From: Flavobacterium psychroterrae
GTDB taxonomy: Bacteria > Bacteroidota > Bacteroidia > Flavobacteriales > Flavobacteriaceae
Length of the DNA: 64,000 bases
Reading direction: 5' to 3'
Assembly (NCBI RefSeq): GCF_018380615.1
Contig: NZ_JAGYVZ010000017.1
Span: 62,001 to 126,000, forward strand
Positions 53,945-62,454 of the stretch are shown here, piece by piece (positions within the stretch are counted from its first letter, which is position 1; each line of letters starts with the position of its first letter). The notes under the pieces are model-generated. The model was not told where the DNA came from. It saw only the letters and a list, made by a program, of their open reading frames with translations, and did no database searches. A program made the position numbers and the translations under genes.

Positions 53945-54186
53945 ACCATTAAGATATTAAGAAAATTAAGTTTGACTTCTTAATGAAGCATATGAGGCTA
54001 AGAAAATTAAGCTTAGCTTCTTAATGAAACTTAATATTTTAATGGTTCAACTGAATGATTAATGTTTAAACATTTAATGTTTTTTTTACCATTAAGATAT
54101 TAAGAAAATTAAGCTTGACTTAATGAAACTTATGAGGTTAAGAAAAATTAAGCTTAGCTTCTTAATAAACTTAATATCTTAATGGT
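53945..54186. repeat. Two tandem copies of a ~100-bp palindromic element
   Basis: Copy 1 is at 53945-54046, copy 2 at 54088-54186. Both start ACCATTAAGATATTAAG and end in near-complementary sequence (CTTAATAT-TTAATGGT type), with inner AATTAAGCTT segments. Each forms a long hairpin. They lie between ridA and kdgK, so transcripts crossing the gap would be strongly structured. They look like non-autonomous mobile repeats. Confidence 0.8.
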
Positions 54187-54247
54187 TCAATTAAATAAAC
54201 TGTGTGAATCTGTTTAATCCGTAAAATCTGTGGGCTAAATTTTTAAT

Positions 54248-54715
54248 CTAAAATAATTCAAAAACGGCTTCAACTTCGACAGGAATATTGTCTGGTAGAG
54301 AACCCATTCCTACGGCGCTTCTTACTCCAATTCCGTTTTCTTGTCCCCAAACTTCGGCAAACAATTCGCTGCAGCCATTTATAACATACGGATGTCTCAG
54401 GAAATCGCCATTGCAATTTACCATTCCTAAAACTTTTATAACACGTTTTACTTTATTCAGGCTTCCAAAATTGGTTACAATTGTAGAAAGCATTGTTAAG
54501 CCGACTTGTCTTGCTGCTAATTTTCCTTCTTCGATATCCATGTCATCGCCAATTCGTCCAATGATTAAGGATTTGTCGTCATTAACAGGCCCGTGACCTG
54601 AAAGGTATAAATATTTACCATCAACTAAATATGGTTTGTATATACCAAGTGGCTGAGGCGCCGGCGGAAGAGACAAACCAAGAGTGTCAAATTTTTCTTG
54701 TGGTAATAAATTCAT
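54248..54715 (-). CDS. RidA-family protein
   Basis: 155 residues. RidA/YjgF proteins hydrolyse reactive enamines and imines, such as 2-aminoacrylate, released by PLP-dependent dehydratases. Typical features: PAPQPLGIYKPYLVDGKYLYLSGHGP, ARQVGLTMLSTI, VKRVIKVLGMVNC and the end VRSAVGMGSLPDNIPVEVEA. In classical RidA the Arg of the active site is in RSAVG, and it is present. The member resembles the YjgH/UK114-related branch. It starts 4 bp after the gntP stop. The PLP enzyme downstream in the same run makes an enamine/imine intermediate its natural substrate. Confidence 0.92.
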   Translation of the reverse strand: MNLLPQEKFDTLGLSLPPAPQPLGIYKPYLVDGKYLYLSGHGPVNDDKSLIIGRIGDDMDIEEGKLAARQVGLTMLSTIVTNFGSLNKVKRVIKVLGMVNCNGDFLRHPYVINGCSELFAEVWGQENGIGVRSAVGMGSLPDNIPVEVEAVFELF

Positions 54716-54719
54716 GATA

Positions 54720-56039
54720 TTAATGTATTATAGAGTTTAAAATAAAAACGAAAATGATTCCTAAAACAGATACTAGAGATTCCATGACGGTCCATGATTT
54801 GAACGTGTCTTTCAGGCTGATATTAAAATATTCTTTGAACATCCAAAAGCTTGGATCGTTTACATGCGAGCACATTAGACTTCCGGCTCCAACAGCCAGA
54901 ACTAGTAGGTTAGGATCGAGACCAGCTGTTTGAAGTAACGGTAATAAAACGCTGGCGGTCATTAATCCAGCGGCTGTTGCAGACCCAACACAAATGCGAA
55001 TAATCGCTGCCATCATCCAGGCCAGTAAATACGGGTGAATGTTTATTTGTGTCAGGGTCGTTACAATCGTTTCGTTTACACCGCTCACAATCATAACTTC
55101 TTTTAAACCACCGGCACCACCCACAATTAAAACAATTAGAGCCACATCTTTTATAGCAACGGCATAATCATCCATTACTGATTTGATGCTTCTGTTCATT
55201 CTGATTCCTAAAGTATAGGTACAAATCAATAAAGAAATCAGCATAATCATACTTGGTTCCCCAACTGTTTTACAAATATTTATTAATGTTTCATTTTGTG
55301 AAATCATAGGTAATATCGAAGTCAACGTTAATCCGAAAACCGGAAATAATGCAGAGAATAAACTCAGTGCAAAACTTGGTTGTTTTCCTGCGTTTACAAC
55401 TTCTTCGACATTTAGAATTTCATGATCTGATTCTGTTTTGATGTTTTTTAATAAATTAGAAAACAACAAACCCGCAATAAAAATAGTTGGAATCGCAATG
55501 ATGATTCCGTAGACTAAAACTAGTCCGATATCAGCATTTAAAATACTGCTCAAGGCCATTGGAGACGGATGTGGCGGCAAAAAACCGTGTGCTACTGAAA
55601 GGGAAGCTAACATTGGGATTCCCAGATATACTTTTGAAAGTTTAAATTGATGGGCTACTGAGAAGATTAATGGAACTAACAAAACAAATCCAACACTATA
55701 AAATAGCGGTATCCCAACAATAAATCCAGTAATCATTAAGCCAAGACGAACGTATTTTTTGCCGGTCCATCCCATAACTGTTTTGGCCATGACATTGGCG
55801 GCGCCTGATGAAACGGTAAGTTTACCAATACAGGTTCCAAAAACAATAATCAATGTAATCGATCCTAACATTTCGCCCAAACCTTTTTGAACGGTTTGAG
55901 ACAAAGTGTTTATTGGCAGGCCTAAAAAAAGACCTGCTAATAAAGCTGTTATGATAAAGGCAATAAACGGATTGATTTTAAACCAGGCAATCTGAATGAT
56001 TAAAAACGCAATGCATGCCGTAAGAATTAATATGCTCAT
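54720..56039 (-). CDS. GntP-family proton symporter
   Basis: 439 residues with about 12 to 14 membrane helices. Family features include IIVFGTCIGKLTVSSGAANVMA, LFYSVGFVLLVPLIFSVA, GFLPPHPSPMALSSILNADIG, and the last part ICVGSATAAGLMTASVLLPL and LMCSHVNDPSFWMFKEYF. GntP members carry gluconate, idonate, D-serine or related hydroxy acids. In this operon, an aldonate or amino-aldonate is the likely cargo. Followed 4 bp later by ridA. The gene lies behind susD across a long palindromic element. Confidence 0.94.
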   Translation of the reverse strand: MSILILTACIAFLIIQIAWFKINPFIAFIITALLAGLFLGLPINTLSQTVQKGLGEMLGSITLIIVFGTCIGKLTVSSGAANVMAKTVMGWTGKKYVRLGLMITGFIVGIPLFYSVGFVLLVPLIFSVAHQFKLSKVYLGIPMLASLSVAHGFLPPHPSPMALSSILNADIGLVLVYGIIIAIPTIFIAGLLFSNLLKNIKTESDHEILNVEEVVNAGKQPSFALSLFSALFPVFGLTLTSILPMISQNETLINICKTVGEPSMIMLISLLICTYTLGIRMNRSIKSVMDDYAVAIKDVALIVLIVGGAGGLKEVMIVSGVNETIVTTLTQINIHPYLLAWMMAAIIRICVGSATAAGLMTASVLLPLLQTAGLDPNLLVLAVGAGSLMCSHVNDPSFWMFKEYFNISLKDTFKSWTVMESLVSVLGIIFVFILNSIIH

Positions 56040-56089
56040 TTATCTTTTGTATTAATATTTATCCCATTTAAGGATTGAGAGTTTAATTT

Positions 56090-56238
56090 GTGCCTTTAGG
56101 CACTTAATATTGGTAGAAAATATGAATCACAATATTTGGCGTGCCGTAGGTACGCAATTAGTCATGTTTGTTGCGTACCTACGGCACGCTAACGAATTTG
56201 AAATCTTGTAACTACCAATATTAAGTGCCTAAAGGCAC
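56090..56238. repeat. Nested double palindrome between susD and gntP
   Basis: An outer perfect 27-bp inverted pair (56090-56116 with 56212-56238) encloses an inner perfect 19-bp inverted pair (56139-56157 with 56171-56189, core GCGTGCCGTAGGTACGCAA). It is more GC-rich than its surroundings. It could be a mobile palindromic element and would lower read-through from susCD to gntP-ridA. Confidence 0.88.
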
Positions 56239-56258
56239 ATTTTTAACTCTTGGATTTT

Positions 56259-57788
56259 TTATTTATCCCACCACATTTTTGTTGTGAATGTGTCTTCGCC
56301 CTGGCGTTTGATTGCTTCAGCTAAATTAGCAGAATTCACTGAATATTCTGTTGTTGGGTATTTGAAACGTCTTGGAATTGTGCCGTTTGTAACGTTGCCC
56401 GGAAAATTTACAGGAACTAAAACAGGATATCCGGTTCTTCTCCAATTTGCATAAACTTCTTGCTCGTCTACAAATAAGGCAACGTAAATTTGAGTGTGAA
56501 TCTGGTTCATTTTATCTTCAAATGAACCTGCTGCATTAAACGGATTTAAGGTTAAATAAACAGTTGCATCTGTAATTGCATAAGACACTCCGTAGATTCC
56601 CATGTTTAAAAAGGATGCTTTTACACCTTTCTCATACAAATCCTTATCGGTTTCATTTGTGTACCATCCTCTTGCTGCGGCTTCGGCTAAATATAAATTA
56701 GTTTCGGAGTTGCTTATCAATACAAGCGGTGCATCATATTTAAAAACTGTACTTTGATTTGGCTCAGAATAAGTTCCTTGTTCAGCAGCTGTTGGCGCAA
56801 TTTTTGTTCCGTTAGGGAAACCTTTTTGTATTGCAAGTGTTGTATTTTGAGATGTTCCCTGCCAAACTCCGGCGTAAACACTAATTCTTGGATCGGCTGT
56901 TGCTTTTAATAAATCGATGAAGGTTTTGCCTAATTTTCCGCCTTCAACATTTTTCTGACCAAAAGATCCTGCAGTAAAATCCTGCTTTCTGGAATCAAAA
57001 CCAACAGGGTTTCTGTTGATGTCGTTGGGTCCATCGGTGTATTTCATAATTGCATTATCGGCAGTATTTAAAATTACGCCGCCGGCAATTGCTTTTGTAA
57101 CCCAGGTTTTTGATAAAGCCGGATCAACTTTACTTAATCTCAATCCTAATCTGAGCATTAATGAATAAGAGAATTTCTTCCATTTTACAACATCTCCATC
57201 ATAGATAAAATCGGCTTTGCCAAAACTTGCTTTTGCAGGATCTAATGCTGCTGCAGCTTCGTCAAGTTCTTTTAATAAATCTTTGTAAATGAATTCCTGA
57301 GTATCATATTTAGGAAGAAATATTTGTGCGCTATTTGCTTTTGCAGCATCAGAATAAGGAATGTCACCATATAAATCTGTTACTCTGTGATACAAATACG
57401 CTTTCCAGATTCGTGCAATATTCAGTTTATTACTATCTGTAGGTGTATCTTTTAAGGTATTAATTACAATTTCGGTTTCATTTAATGCGGTTGGGTAAAC
57501 CTGATTGAAATAAGCAGAATAATAAACTTCATTACTCAAATATTTATCTCCGGCGCCGGAAGCTTCTTTGTAAGTCGCATAATGCTGAATCATTCCGCCA
57601 CATTCTAATATATTGGTTGCAAAATAATTATTATTCAAACCATCTAATTGAGCTTTGCTGAAAATAAAATTTGCATTGGGTTTTTCAACAACGTTTGGGT
57701 TGGTATTGATTTCTTCAAAATCCTTGGTACAGGCTGTCATACTTCCTAAAAGTATACCTGAGATGTATAATATGGTTAACTTTTTCAT
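56259..57788 (-). CDS. SusD/RagB-like nutrient-binding outer-membrane lipoprotein
   Basis: 509 residues. The lipoprotein signal has the lipobox SMTAC near residue 20, followed by KDFEEINTNPN, the hallmark of the SusD-like type 2 family. Helical TPR-like regions follow (IARIWKAYLYHRVTDLYGDIPYS and WKKFSYSLMLRLGLRLS). It caps the SusC channel and captures ligand on the cell surface. It starts 33 bp after the susC stop. The size is usual. Ligand unknown; the operon suggests an amino-sugar-containing or D-amino-acid-containing compound. Confidence 0.94.
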   Translation of the reverse strand: MKKLTILYISGILLGSMTACTKDFEEINTNPNVVEKPNANFIFSKAQLDGLNNNYFATNILECGGMIQHYATYKEASGAGDKYLSNEVYYSAYFNQVYPTALNETEIVINTLKDTPTDSNKLNIARIWKAYLYHRVTDLYGDIPYSDAAKANSAQIFLPKYDTQEFIYKDLLKELDEAAAALDPAKASFGKADFIYDGDVVKWKKFSYSLMLRLGLRLSKVDPALSKTWVTKAIAGGVILNTADNAIMKYTDGPNDINRNPVGFDSRKQDFTAGSFGQKNVEGGKLGKTFIDLLKATADPRISVYAGVWQGTSQNTTLAIQKGFPNGTKIAPTAAEQGTYSEPNQSTVFKYDAPLVLISNSETNLYLAEAAARGWYTNETDKDLYEKGVKASFLNMGIYGVSYAITDATVYLTLNPFNAAGSFEDKMNQIHTQIYVALFVDEQEVYANWRRTGYPVLVPVNFPGNVTNGTIPRRFKYPTTEYSVNSANLAEAIKRQGEDTFTTKMWWDK

Positions 57789-57821
57789 GTCTTTTAATTT
57801 AAAATTAGCAATAAAGTGAGT

Positions 57822-60800
57822 TTAAAATTTGACGTTTAAACTTAAACCGAAACTTCTGGTTTTTGGCACTCCAAATTGTTCTACACCCTGCGCATTTCCT
57901 GCGCTAAATACAGATTCAGGATCTACGTTTGGTGTTTTCTTATAAAGAATGAATAAGTTTCTTGCTACAAATGAAACCGAAGCTCCCTGAAGTTTTGATA
58001 ATCCTTTTATTTTTTCAATTGGTAAATCATAACCCAGAATTACTTGTCTTAATTTTACAAAACTAGCATCGTAAACAAATGTTGATGAAATGTTTCTTAA
58101 ACCATCATAATATGTTCTTAGGTTTTCCGGAGCAATTACCATATCAACCGGATTTCCGTTTGTGTCCACACCTTTAATTGGTAATCCGTTTTCACGACCT
58201 TCAAGCGTTAATTTTGTCAATCCCATACGCGTTCCGTATAAATCTGTTCCGGAATATAAACTTCCTCCAAATTTACCATCGATCAAAAAGCTGAACGAGA
58301 TGTTTCTATATTTAAATTCGTTGCTTAGTCCCGCTGCCCAGGGATGAACGCCCTGACCTAATTCTTCAAGAGGGCCTTGCGCGATAGTTGCAGATCCGCC
58401 GCTTACATTATAAACCGTATTTCCGTTTGCATCTACACGAGGTTTATATCCTTTTATAATACTATAGGGGCGACCAACATCACTTGTAATAGTTACATAT
58501 CCGTTTACCGAAGTTGCCATTGTGATCGAATTCAACTGATCGGTAAGTGCTTCAACTGTGTTTTCATTATAAGATCCGTTGAAACTTGCATCCCATGAAA
58601 AGTTTTCTGAGCTGATAATTTTTCCACTTAATAAAACTTCAACTCCTTTGTTTCTCATTTTTCCAAGATTCAATAATGCTGTACTTGCTCCTGCCGCATT
58701 AGAGATTGTAGTTTCGACAATATCATTTGTAGTAGCACGGTTGTAATAAGCAAAATCAAGATTCAAACGGTTATGAAAAAATCCTAAATCAGTACCAATT
58801 TCAAATGTTGTAGAAGTCAGCGGACTTAAAGTTGCATTAGGAACTCGTGTACTTGTAGGTCCTTGTAATTGCTGACCATTATGTCCGCCCTGAATCATCG
58901 AGTACGATTGGTTCAATGCATAAGGATCCGGCGTTGCACCACCAACTTGTGCCCATGAACTTCTTAGTTTAGCAAATGACACAAATTTCGGCATTGTTAT
59001 AATATCTGATACAATAATACTTGTTCCTACGGAAGGATAAAATACGGTATTATTTTCTTTTGAAAGTGTTGAGAACCAATCCTGACGACCAGTTACGTTT
59101 AAAAACACGATATTTTTATAATCAAAATCGGCAGCGCCGTAAACCGAATTTGTTTTGGTTTTTCCGTAAGGATAGCTGTAGGCAAGTGTAGATAAATTGC
59201 TTAAAGCATAAAAATCATCTAATACAAAATTGGAACCTTCCACTTTAGTTTCGTCTCTTAAATTGGTGCGGGAGTTTACTCCAATCAATGCATTTAAAGA
59301 GAAATCATTGTAAATGTTTTTCTTTGTATAATTAAGAATTGCCTCAGAATTCAGGTTGGATATTTTCATTCTGGAACTTTGTGCATATCCAACTGGGTTG
59401 TTTAAAGTTGTTTTTGGGATGTATCCAAAGAATTCATAATCTGTATAATCCTGACCAATTCTACCTTGAAGAAATAAGTTTGGTGTAAAATTCATTTTTA
59501 CATTCAACATTCCGATAAAGCGGTTTTTAGTATCGTTGTTTTTAATTTTATTCACTACAAAATAAGGGTTTGTCGCTACTGCAACAGGATTCCAGGCCTC
59601 TTCAACACCATTTGCATCATAACCTGGGGCTAGATTTCTAATATCCACTGTGTTGGCGATCATGTACGTTCCCCAGTTTGGGTTGGCTTCAGCATCAGAA
59701 ACGGTAACTCTGTTGTTTGATTTTTCTAAATTATATTGCGCTACGACATCAAATTTTAACCAGTTTGTTAAATTAACATTGCTTGCCATGTTGAGGCTTT
59801 TTCTGTTGAAATCAGTATTTGGAACAACACCTTGATTTTCCATGTTTGAAAACGAAAGACGTCCGGTAGCTTTTTCATTTCCTCCTGATAAAGCTATCGA
59901 GTTAATGAATGTTGTACCTGTATTATAGAAGTTTTTAATGTTATTTTTTTGGGCAACATACGGTCTTTCAACTCCGTCAAACTGAACAACATTTGTTCCG
60001 TCCATTTTTGCTCCCCACGACCAGCGTCCGTCTGCAATAGCTTCAGCTTGAGTTGTTGGTTTTTTTCCATTTGCTCCTGAACCATATTCATACTGCCAAT
60101 CTGGTATGATGGATGGAGTTTCAAAAGTAAACGAAGTATTATAGTCAACTCCAATTCCTTTTTGAGCAGATCCTCTTTTCGTCTGAATCAAAATCACACC
60201 ATTTGCAGCATTTGCGCCATATAATGCAGCGGCAGTTCCGCCTTTTAAAACAGTAATAGTTTTGATATCATCCGGATTAATAACAGATGTTCCGTCACCA
60301 CGATCCACATTAATCCTTGTAGATCCGGCACCGTTGCCAATTCCGGGTAAGTTAAGTTGAGTGTTGTCAATTGGTAAATCATTTACAACATACATCGGCT
60401 GGTTATTTCCGTTCAACGAACCATTTCCTCTAATTACGACCCTGCTAGAACCGTTAGGTCCCGTTGCAGTGCTGCTCACGTTTACACCTGCAATTTTCCC
60501 TACTAAAGCATTCGCAATATTAGTTTCCTTGGCTTTTGTAAATTCTGTTCCTTTAAGCTCCGTTACTGCGTAAGCTACAGATTTGCTGCTTTTTTTGACT
60601 CCTAATGCGGTTACTAAAACCTGATCTAAAACATTTTCGGCAGGTTTTAATCTTATGGTTAAATTTGTAGATTGAATTAACGGAAATTTTGAAGTTTCGT
60701 AACCCATGTAAGATACAACAATGTGACTTTCATGTTCCGGAACTTCTAATTTGAATTTTCCGTTTTCATCAGATATTGTTGCTATTTTATTATTGCTTTC

Positions 60801-60977
60801 GGCATAAATAGTTGCTCCGGCAATTGGCATTCCGTCATCCTGACCTAAAATCTGGCCAGTAATTTCAATTTGATTGCTTTTTTGTTCAAAGAGGTGCTTT
60901 TTAATTGCAGCCTCTTTTGCATTTGCTGAGAAAATCATTCCCCCAATAAATACTAATGAAATTAGCGTTGTTTTCAT
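57822..60977 (-). CDS. SusC/RagA-family TonB-linked outer-membrane transporter
   Basis: 1051 residues from ATG 60977. The frame continues to 61022 but would overlap a -7 box. Signal peptide MKTTLISLVFIGGMIFSANA, then a carboxypeptidase-like domain (GQILGQDDGMPIAGATIYAE, VVSYMGYET), the plug (VLVTALGVKKSSKSVAYAV, GSLNGNNQPMYVVND, ILKGGTAAALYGANAANG type) and the 22-strand barrel ending LNVKF. It imports ligand captured by SusD using TonB energy. First gene of the locus read on the minus strand. Confidence 0.96.
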   Translation of the reverse strand: MKTTLISLVFIGGMIFSANAKEAAIKKHLFEQKSNQIEITGQILGQDDGMPIAGATIYAESNNKIATISDENGKFKLEVPEHESHIVVSYMGYETSKFPLIQSTNLTIRLKPAENVLDQVLVTALGVKKSSKSVAYAVTELKGTEFTKAKETNIANALVGKIAGVNVSSTATGPNGSSRVVIRGNGSLNGNNQPMYVVNDLPIDNTQLNLPGIGNGAGSTRINVDRGDGTSVINPDDIKTITVLKGGTAAALYGANAANGVILIQTKRGSAQKGIGVDYNTSFTFETPSIIPDWQYEYGSGANGKKPTTQAEAIADGRWSWGAKMDGTNVVQFDGVERPYVAQKNNIKNFYNTGTTFINSIALSGGNEKATGRLSFSNMENQGVVPNTDFNRKSLNMASNVNLTNWLKFDVVAQYNLEKSNNRVTVSDAEANPNWGTYMIANTVDIRNLAPGYDANGVEEAWNPVAVATNPYFVVNKIKNNDTKNRFIGMLNVKMNFTPNLFLQGRIGQDYTDYEFFGYIPKTTLNNPVGYAQSSRMKISNLNSEAILNYTKKNIYNDFSLNALIGVNSRTNLRDETKVEGSNFVLDDFYALSNLSTLAYSYPYGKTKTNSVYGAADFDYKNIVFLNVTGRQDWFSTLSKENNTVFYPSVGTSIIVSDIITMPKFVSFAKLRSSWAQVGGATPDPYALNQSYSMIQGGHNGQQLQGPTSTRVPNATLSPLTSTTFEIGTDLGFFHNRLNLDFAYYNRATTNDIVETTISNAAGASTALLNLGKMRNKGVEVLLSGKIISSENFSWDASFNGSYNENTVEALTDQLNSITMATSVNGYVTITSDVGRPYSIIKGYKPRVDANGNTVYNVSGGSATIAQGPLEELGQGVHPWAAGLSNEFKYRNISFSFLIDGKFGGSLYSGTDLYGTRMGLTKLTLEGRENGLPIKGVDTNGNPVDMVIAPENLRTYYDGLRNISSTFVYDASFVKLRQVILGYDLPIEKIKGLSKLQGASVSFVARNLFILYKKTPNVDPESVFSAGNAQGVEQFGVPKTRSFGLSLNVKF

Positions 60978-61019
60978 AATTGTTTGGTTTTCATGTTTTT
61001 TTTGGTTTTTGTTGGCGAT

Positions 61020-61027
61020 CAAATATA
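61020..61027 (-). promoter_or_regulatory. -7 promoter box of susC
   Basis: The minus strand reads TATATTTG, an exact match, 42 nt before the ATG at 60977. Two TGCA-N7-TGCA motifs lie immediately upstream, where a regulator could block or help RNA polymerase. Confidence 0.6.
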
Positions 61028-61046
61028 AAAATTAATTCTACACATT

Positions 61047-61081
61047 TGCATATTTTTTGCATAAAGTGCATATTTTTTGCA
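61047..61081. promoter_or_regulatory. Two TGCA-N7-TGCA operator candidates upstream of susC
   Basis: Two identical copies of TGCATATTTTTTGCA at 61047-61061 and 61067-61081, 20 bp apart (about two helical turns). They lie 20-54 bp upstream of the susC -7 box. A motif with the same arms and spacing is at 48755-48769 next to the DeoR gene. Confidence 0.55.
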
Positions 61082-61198
61082 ATATTTTTTCGTGAAGCAT
61101 TTTTAATATCCAAAACAATTGGGATTTTTCGCGGTGTTTTGAGAAATTTTTGCAGATAATGCTTTTTTTGCGAATACTAATTTTAATCTTAAAATTCG

Positions 61199-61206
61199 TA
61201 TTTTTG
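61199..61206 (+). promoter_or_regulatory. -7 box immediately before the amidase start
   Basis: TATTTTTG, exact match, with only 4 nt to the ATG at 61211; the same geometry as at the xre gene. A leaderless transcript is possible. Confidence 0.4.
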
Positions 61207-61210
61207 AAAT

Positions 61211-61960
61211 ATGAAAATCGCACTTATACAATCGGATCTTTATTGGGAAGACATTTCTAAAAATAGAAAAAGCTTTGAATCGAAAATAAATGAGATCAAT
61301 TCTGAAGTAAATTTGGTCGTACTTCCGGAAATGTTTTCAACAGGATTTACCATGAATGCATCTCAGGTTGCTGAAAATATGCAAGGTGAAACTGTCTTGT
61401 GGATGCAATCTCTCGCTAAACAAAAAAACTTCGCCATTACGGGAAGTTTGATTATTGCTGAAAATGAACAATATTATAACCGAATGCTTTTTGTTTTTCC
61501 GTCAGGCGAAATTCAATATTATAACAAACGCCATTTATTTTCACTTGCCGGAGAAGATAAGTTTTATACCAGCGGAGATAAAAAAGTAATTGTAGAATAT
61601 TTAGGCTGGAAAATTTGCCTGCAAGTTTGTTATGATTTAAGATTTCCTGTTTTTGCCAGAAATGTAGAGAATTACGACTTGCTTATATATGTGGCAAATT
61701 GGCCAAAAGTGAGAACAAACGCCTGGGATACTTTGCTAAAAGCAAGAGCAATCGAGAATTTAAGCTACGTCGTTGGAGTAAACAGAATAGGTTTTGATGC
61801 CAATAATTTTGAACATATTGGACATTCGCAAGCTGTTGATTTTTTAGGAAATTATGTATTAGAACCTCAGGAAACCTCAGCGACCTTTATAGTTGAACTA
61901 GACAAAGATGTGATGTTAGAAACTCGAAAAAAACTCGATTTCTTAAGTATAGGCTATTAA
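61211..61960 (+). CDS. Omega-amidase-like carbon-nitrogen hydrolase (nitrilase superfamily)
   Basis: 249 residues. The Glu-Lys-Cys triad is complete: Glu 40 in VVLPEMFSTGF, Lys 106 in YNKRHLF, Cys 140 in LQVCYDLRFPVF. The segment LFSLAGEDKFYTSG and the length match the YafV/omega-amidase branch, which hydrolyses 2-oxoglutaramate or 2-oxosuccinamate formed by transamination, thus a metabolite-repair enzyme. It is divergent from susC and shares the 235-bp intergenic region. It may be an unrelated house-keeping gene. The phage-like region begins after it. Confidence 0.92.
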   Translation: MKIALIQSDLYWEDISKNRKSFESKINEINSEVNLVVLPEMFSTGFTMNASQVAENMQGETVLWMQSLAKQKNFAITGSLIIAENEQYYNRMLFVFPSGEIQYYNKRHLFSLAGEDKFYTSGDKKVIVEYLGWKICLQVCYDLRFPVFARNVENYDLLIYVANWPKVRTNAWDTLLKARAIENLSYVVGVNRIGFDANNFEHIGHSQAVDFLGNYVLEPQETSATFIVELDKDVMLETRKKLDFLSIGY

Positions 61961-62454
61961 ATAAAATGTACAATAGAGACTAATACAAAAAAGGTCGAAA
62001 AAGTCAACAAAATCAATACTTAAGACCAAAAAAGGCTGAAAAAAGGAAAAATTTAAAACGTACATTTTTGTGCCATTATATACCATTTAAATACCGTTTA
62101 AATAAGGCATAATCTATCGTTTAAGACACGAACTACCACAAACAGTGTAAATGTACGTAAAAGCAACATTTTCAAGCAATAAAGCATATATTTATTTTTA
62201 AAGCTTGCCAATTATGGCAGGCTTTTTTTACGCCCACAAATCAATATACCTAAAAAAGATATTTTATGAAATAACACATTAGATAGACAAATACATGGAC
62301 AAATACATGGACATAATAGGTTTAAAAATAGTAATCAGTATATACATAAATAACACAATACACACTCAGAGTATTTAAAAAAACTTTGAGTGCAGGGGTG
62401 TAAATACATTAAAAGACACTAAAAAATAACGATAACTATTTGATATTCATTGTT
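61961..62454. other. Gene-free junction region before the phage-like segment
   Basis: About 490 bp without a supported gene. It holds a plus-strand hairpin with T-tract (about 62199-62230), and a 12-bp tandem repeat GACAAATACATG twice at 62286-62309 with the first bases of a third copy. Composition is very A-rich. It probably contains the boundary between host chromosome and phage-like DNA. No exact attachment site could be found because the other end is outside the window. Confidence 0.5.
62199..62230 (+). terminator. Plus-strand terminator in the junction region
   Basis: AGCTTGCCA pairs with TGGCAGGCT (one G-T) around ATTA-like loop, followed by TTTTTTT. It may terminate the amidase gene or a small transcript. 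Confidence 0.65.

Noticed and set aside
59894-60154. Minus-strand second frame within susC
   Set aside because: It lies entirely within the well-supported susC reading frame and shows no independent start or domain.
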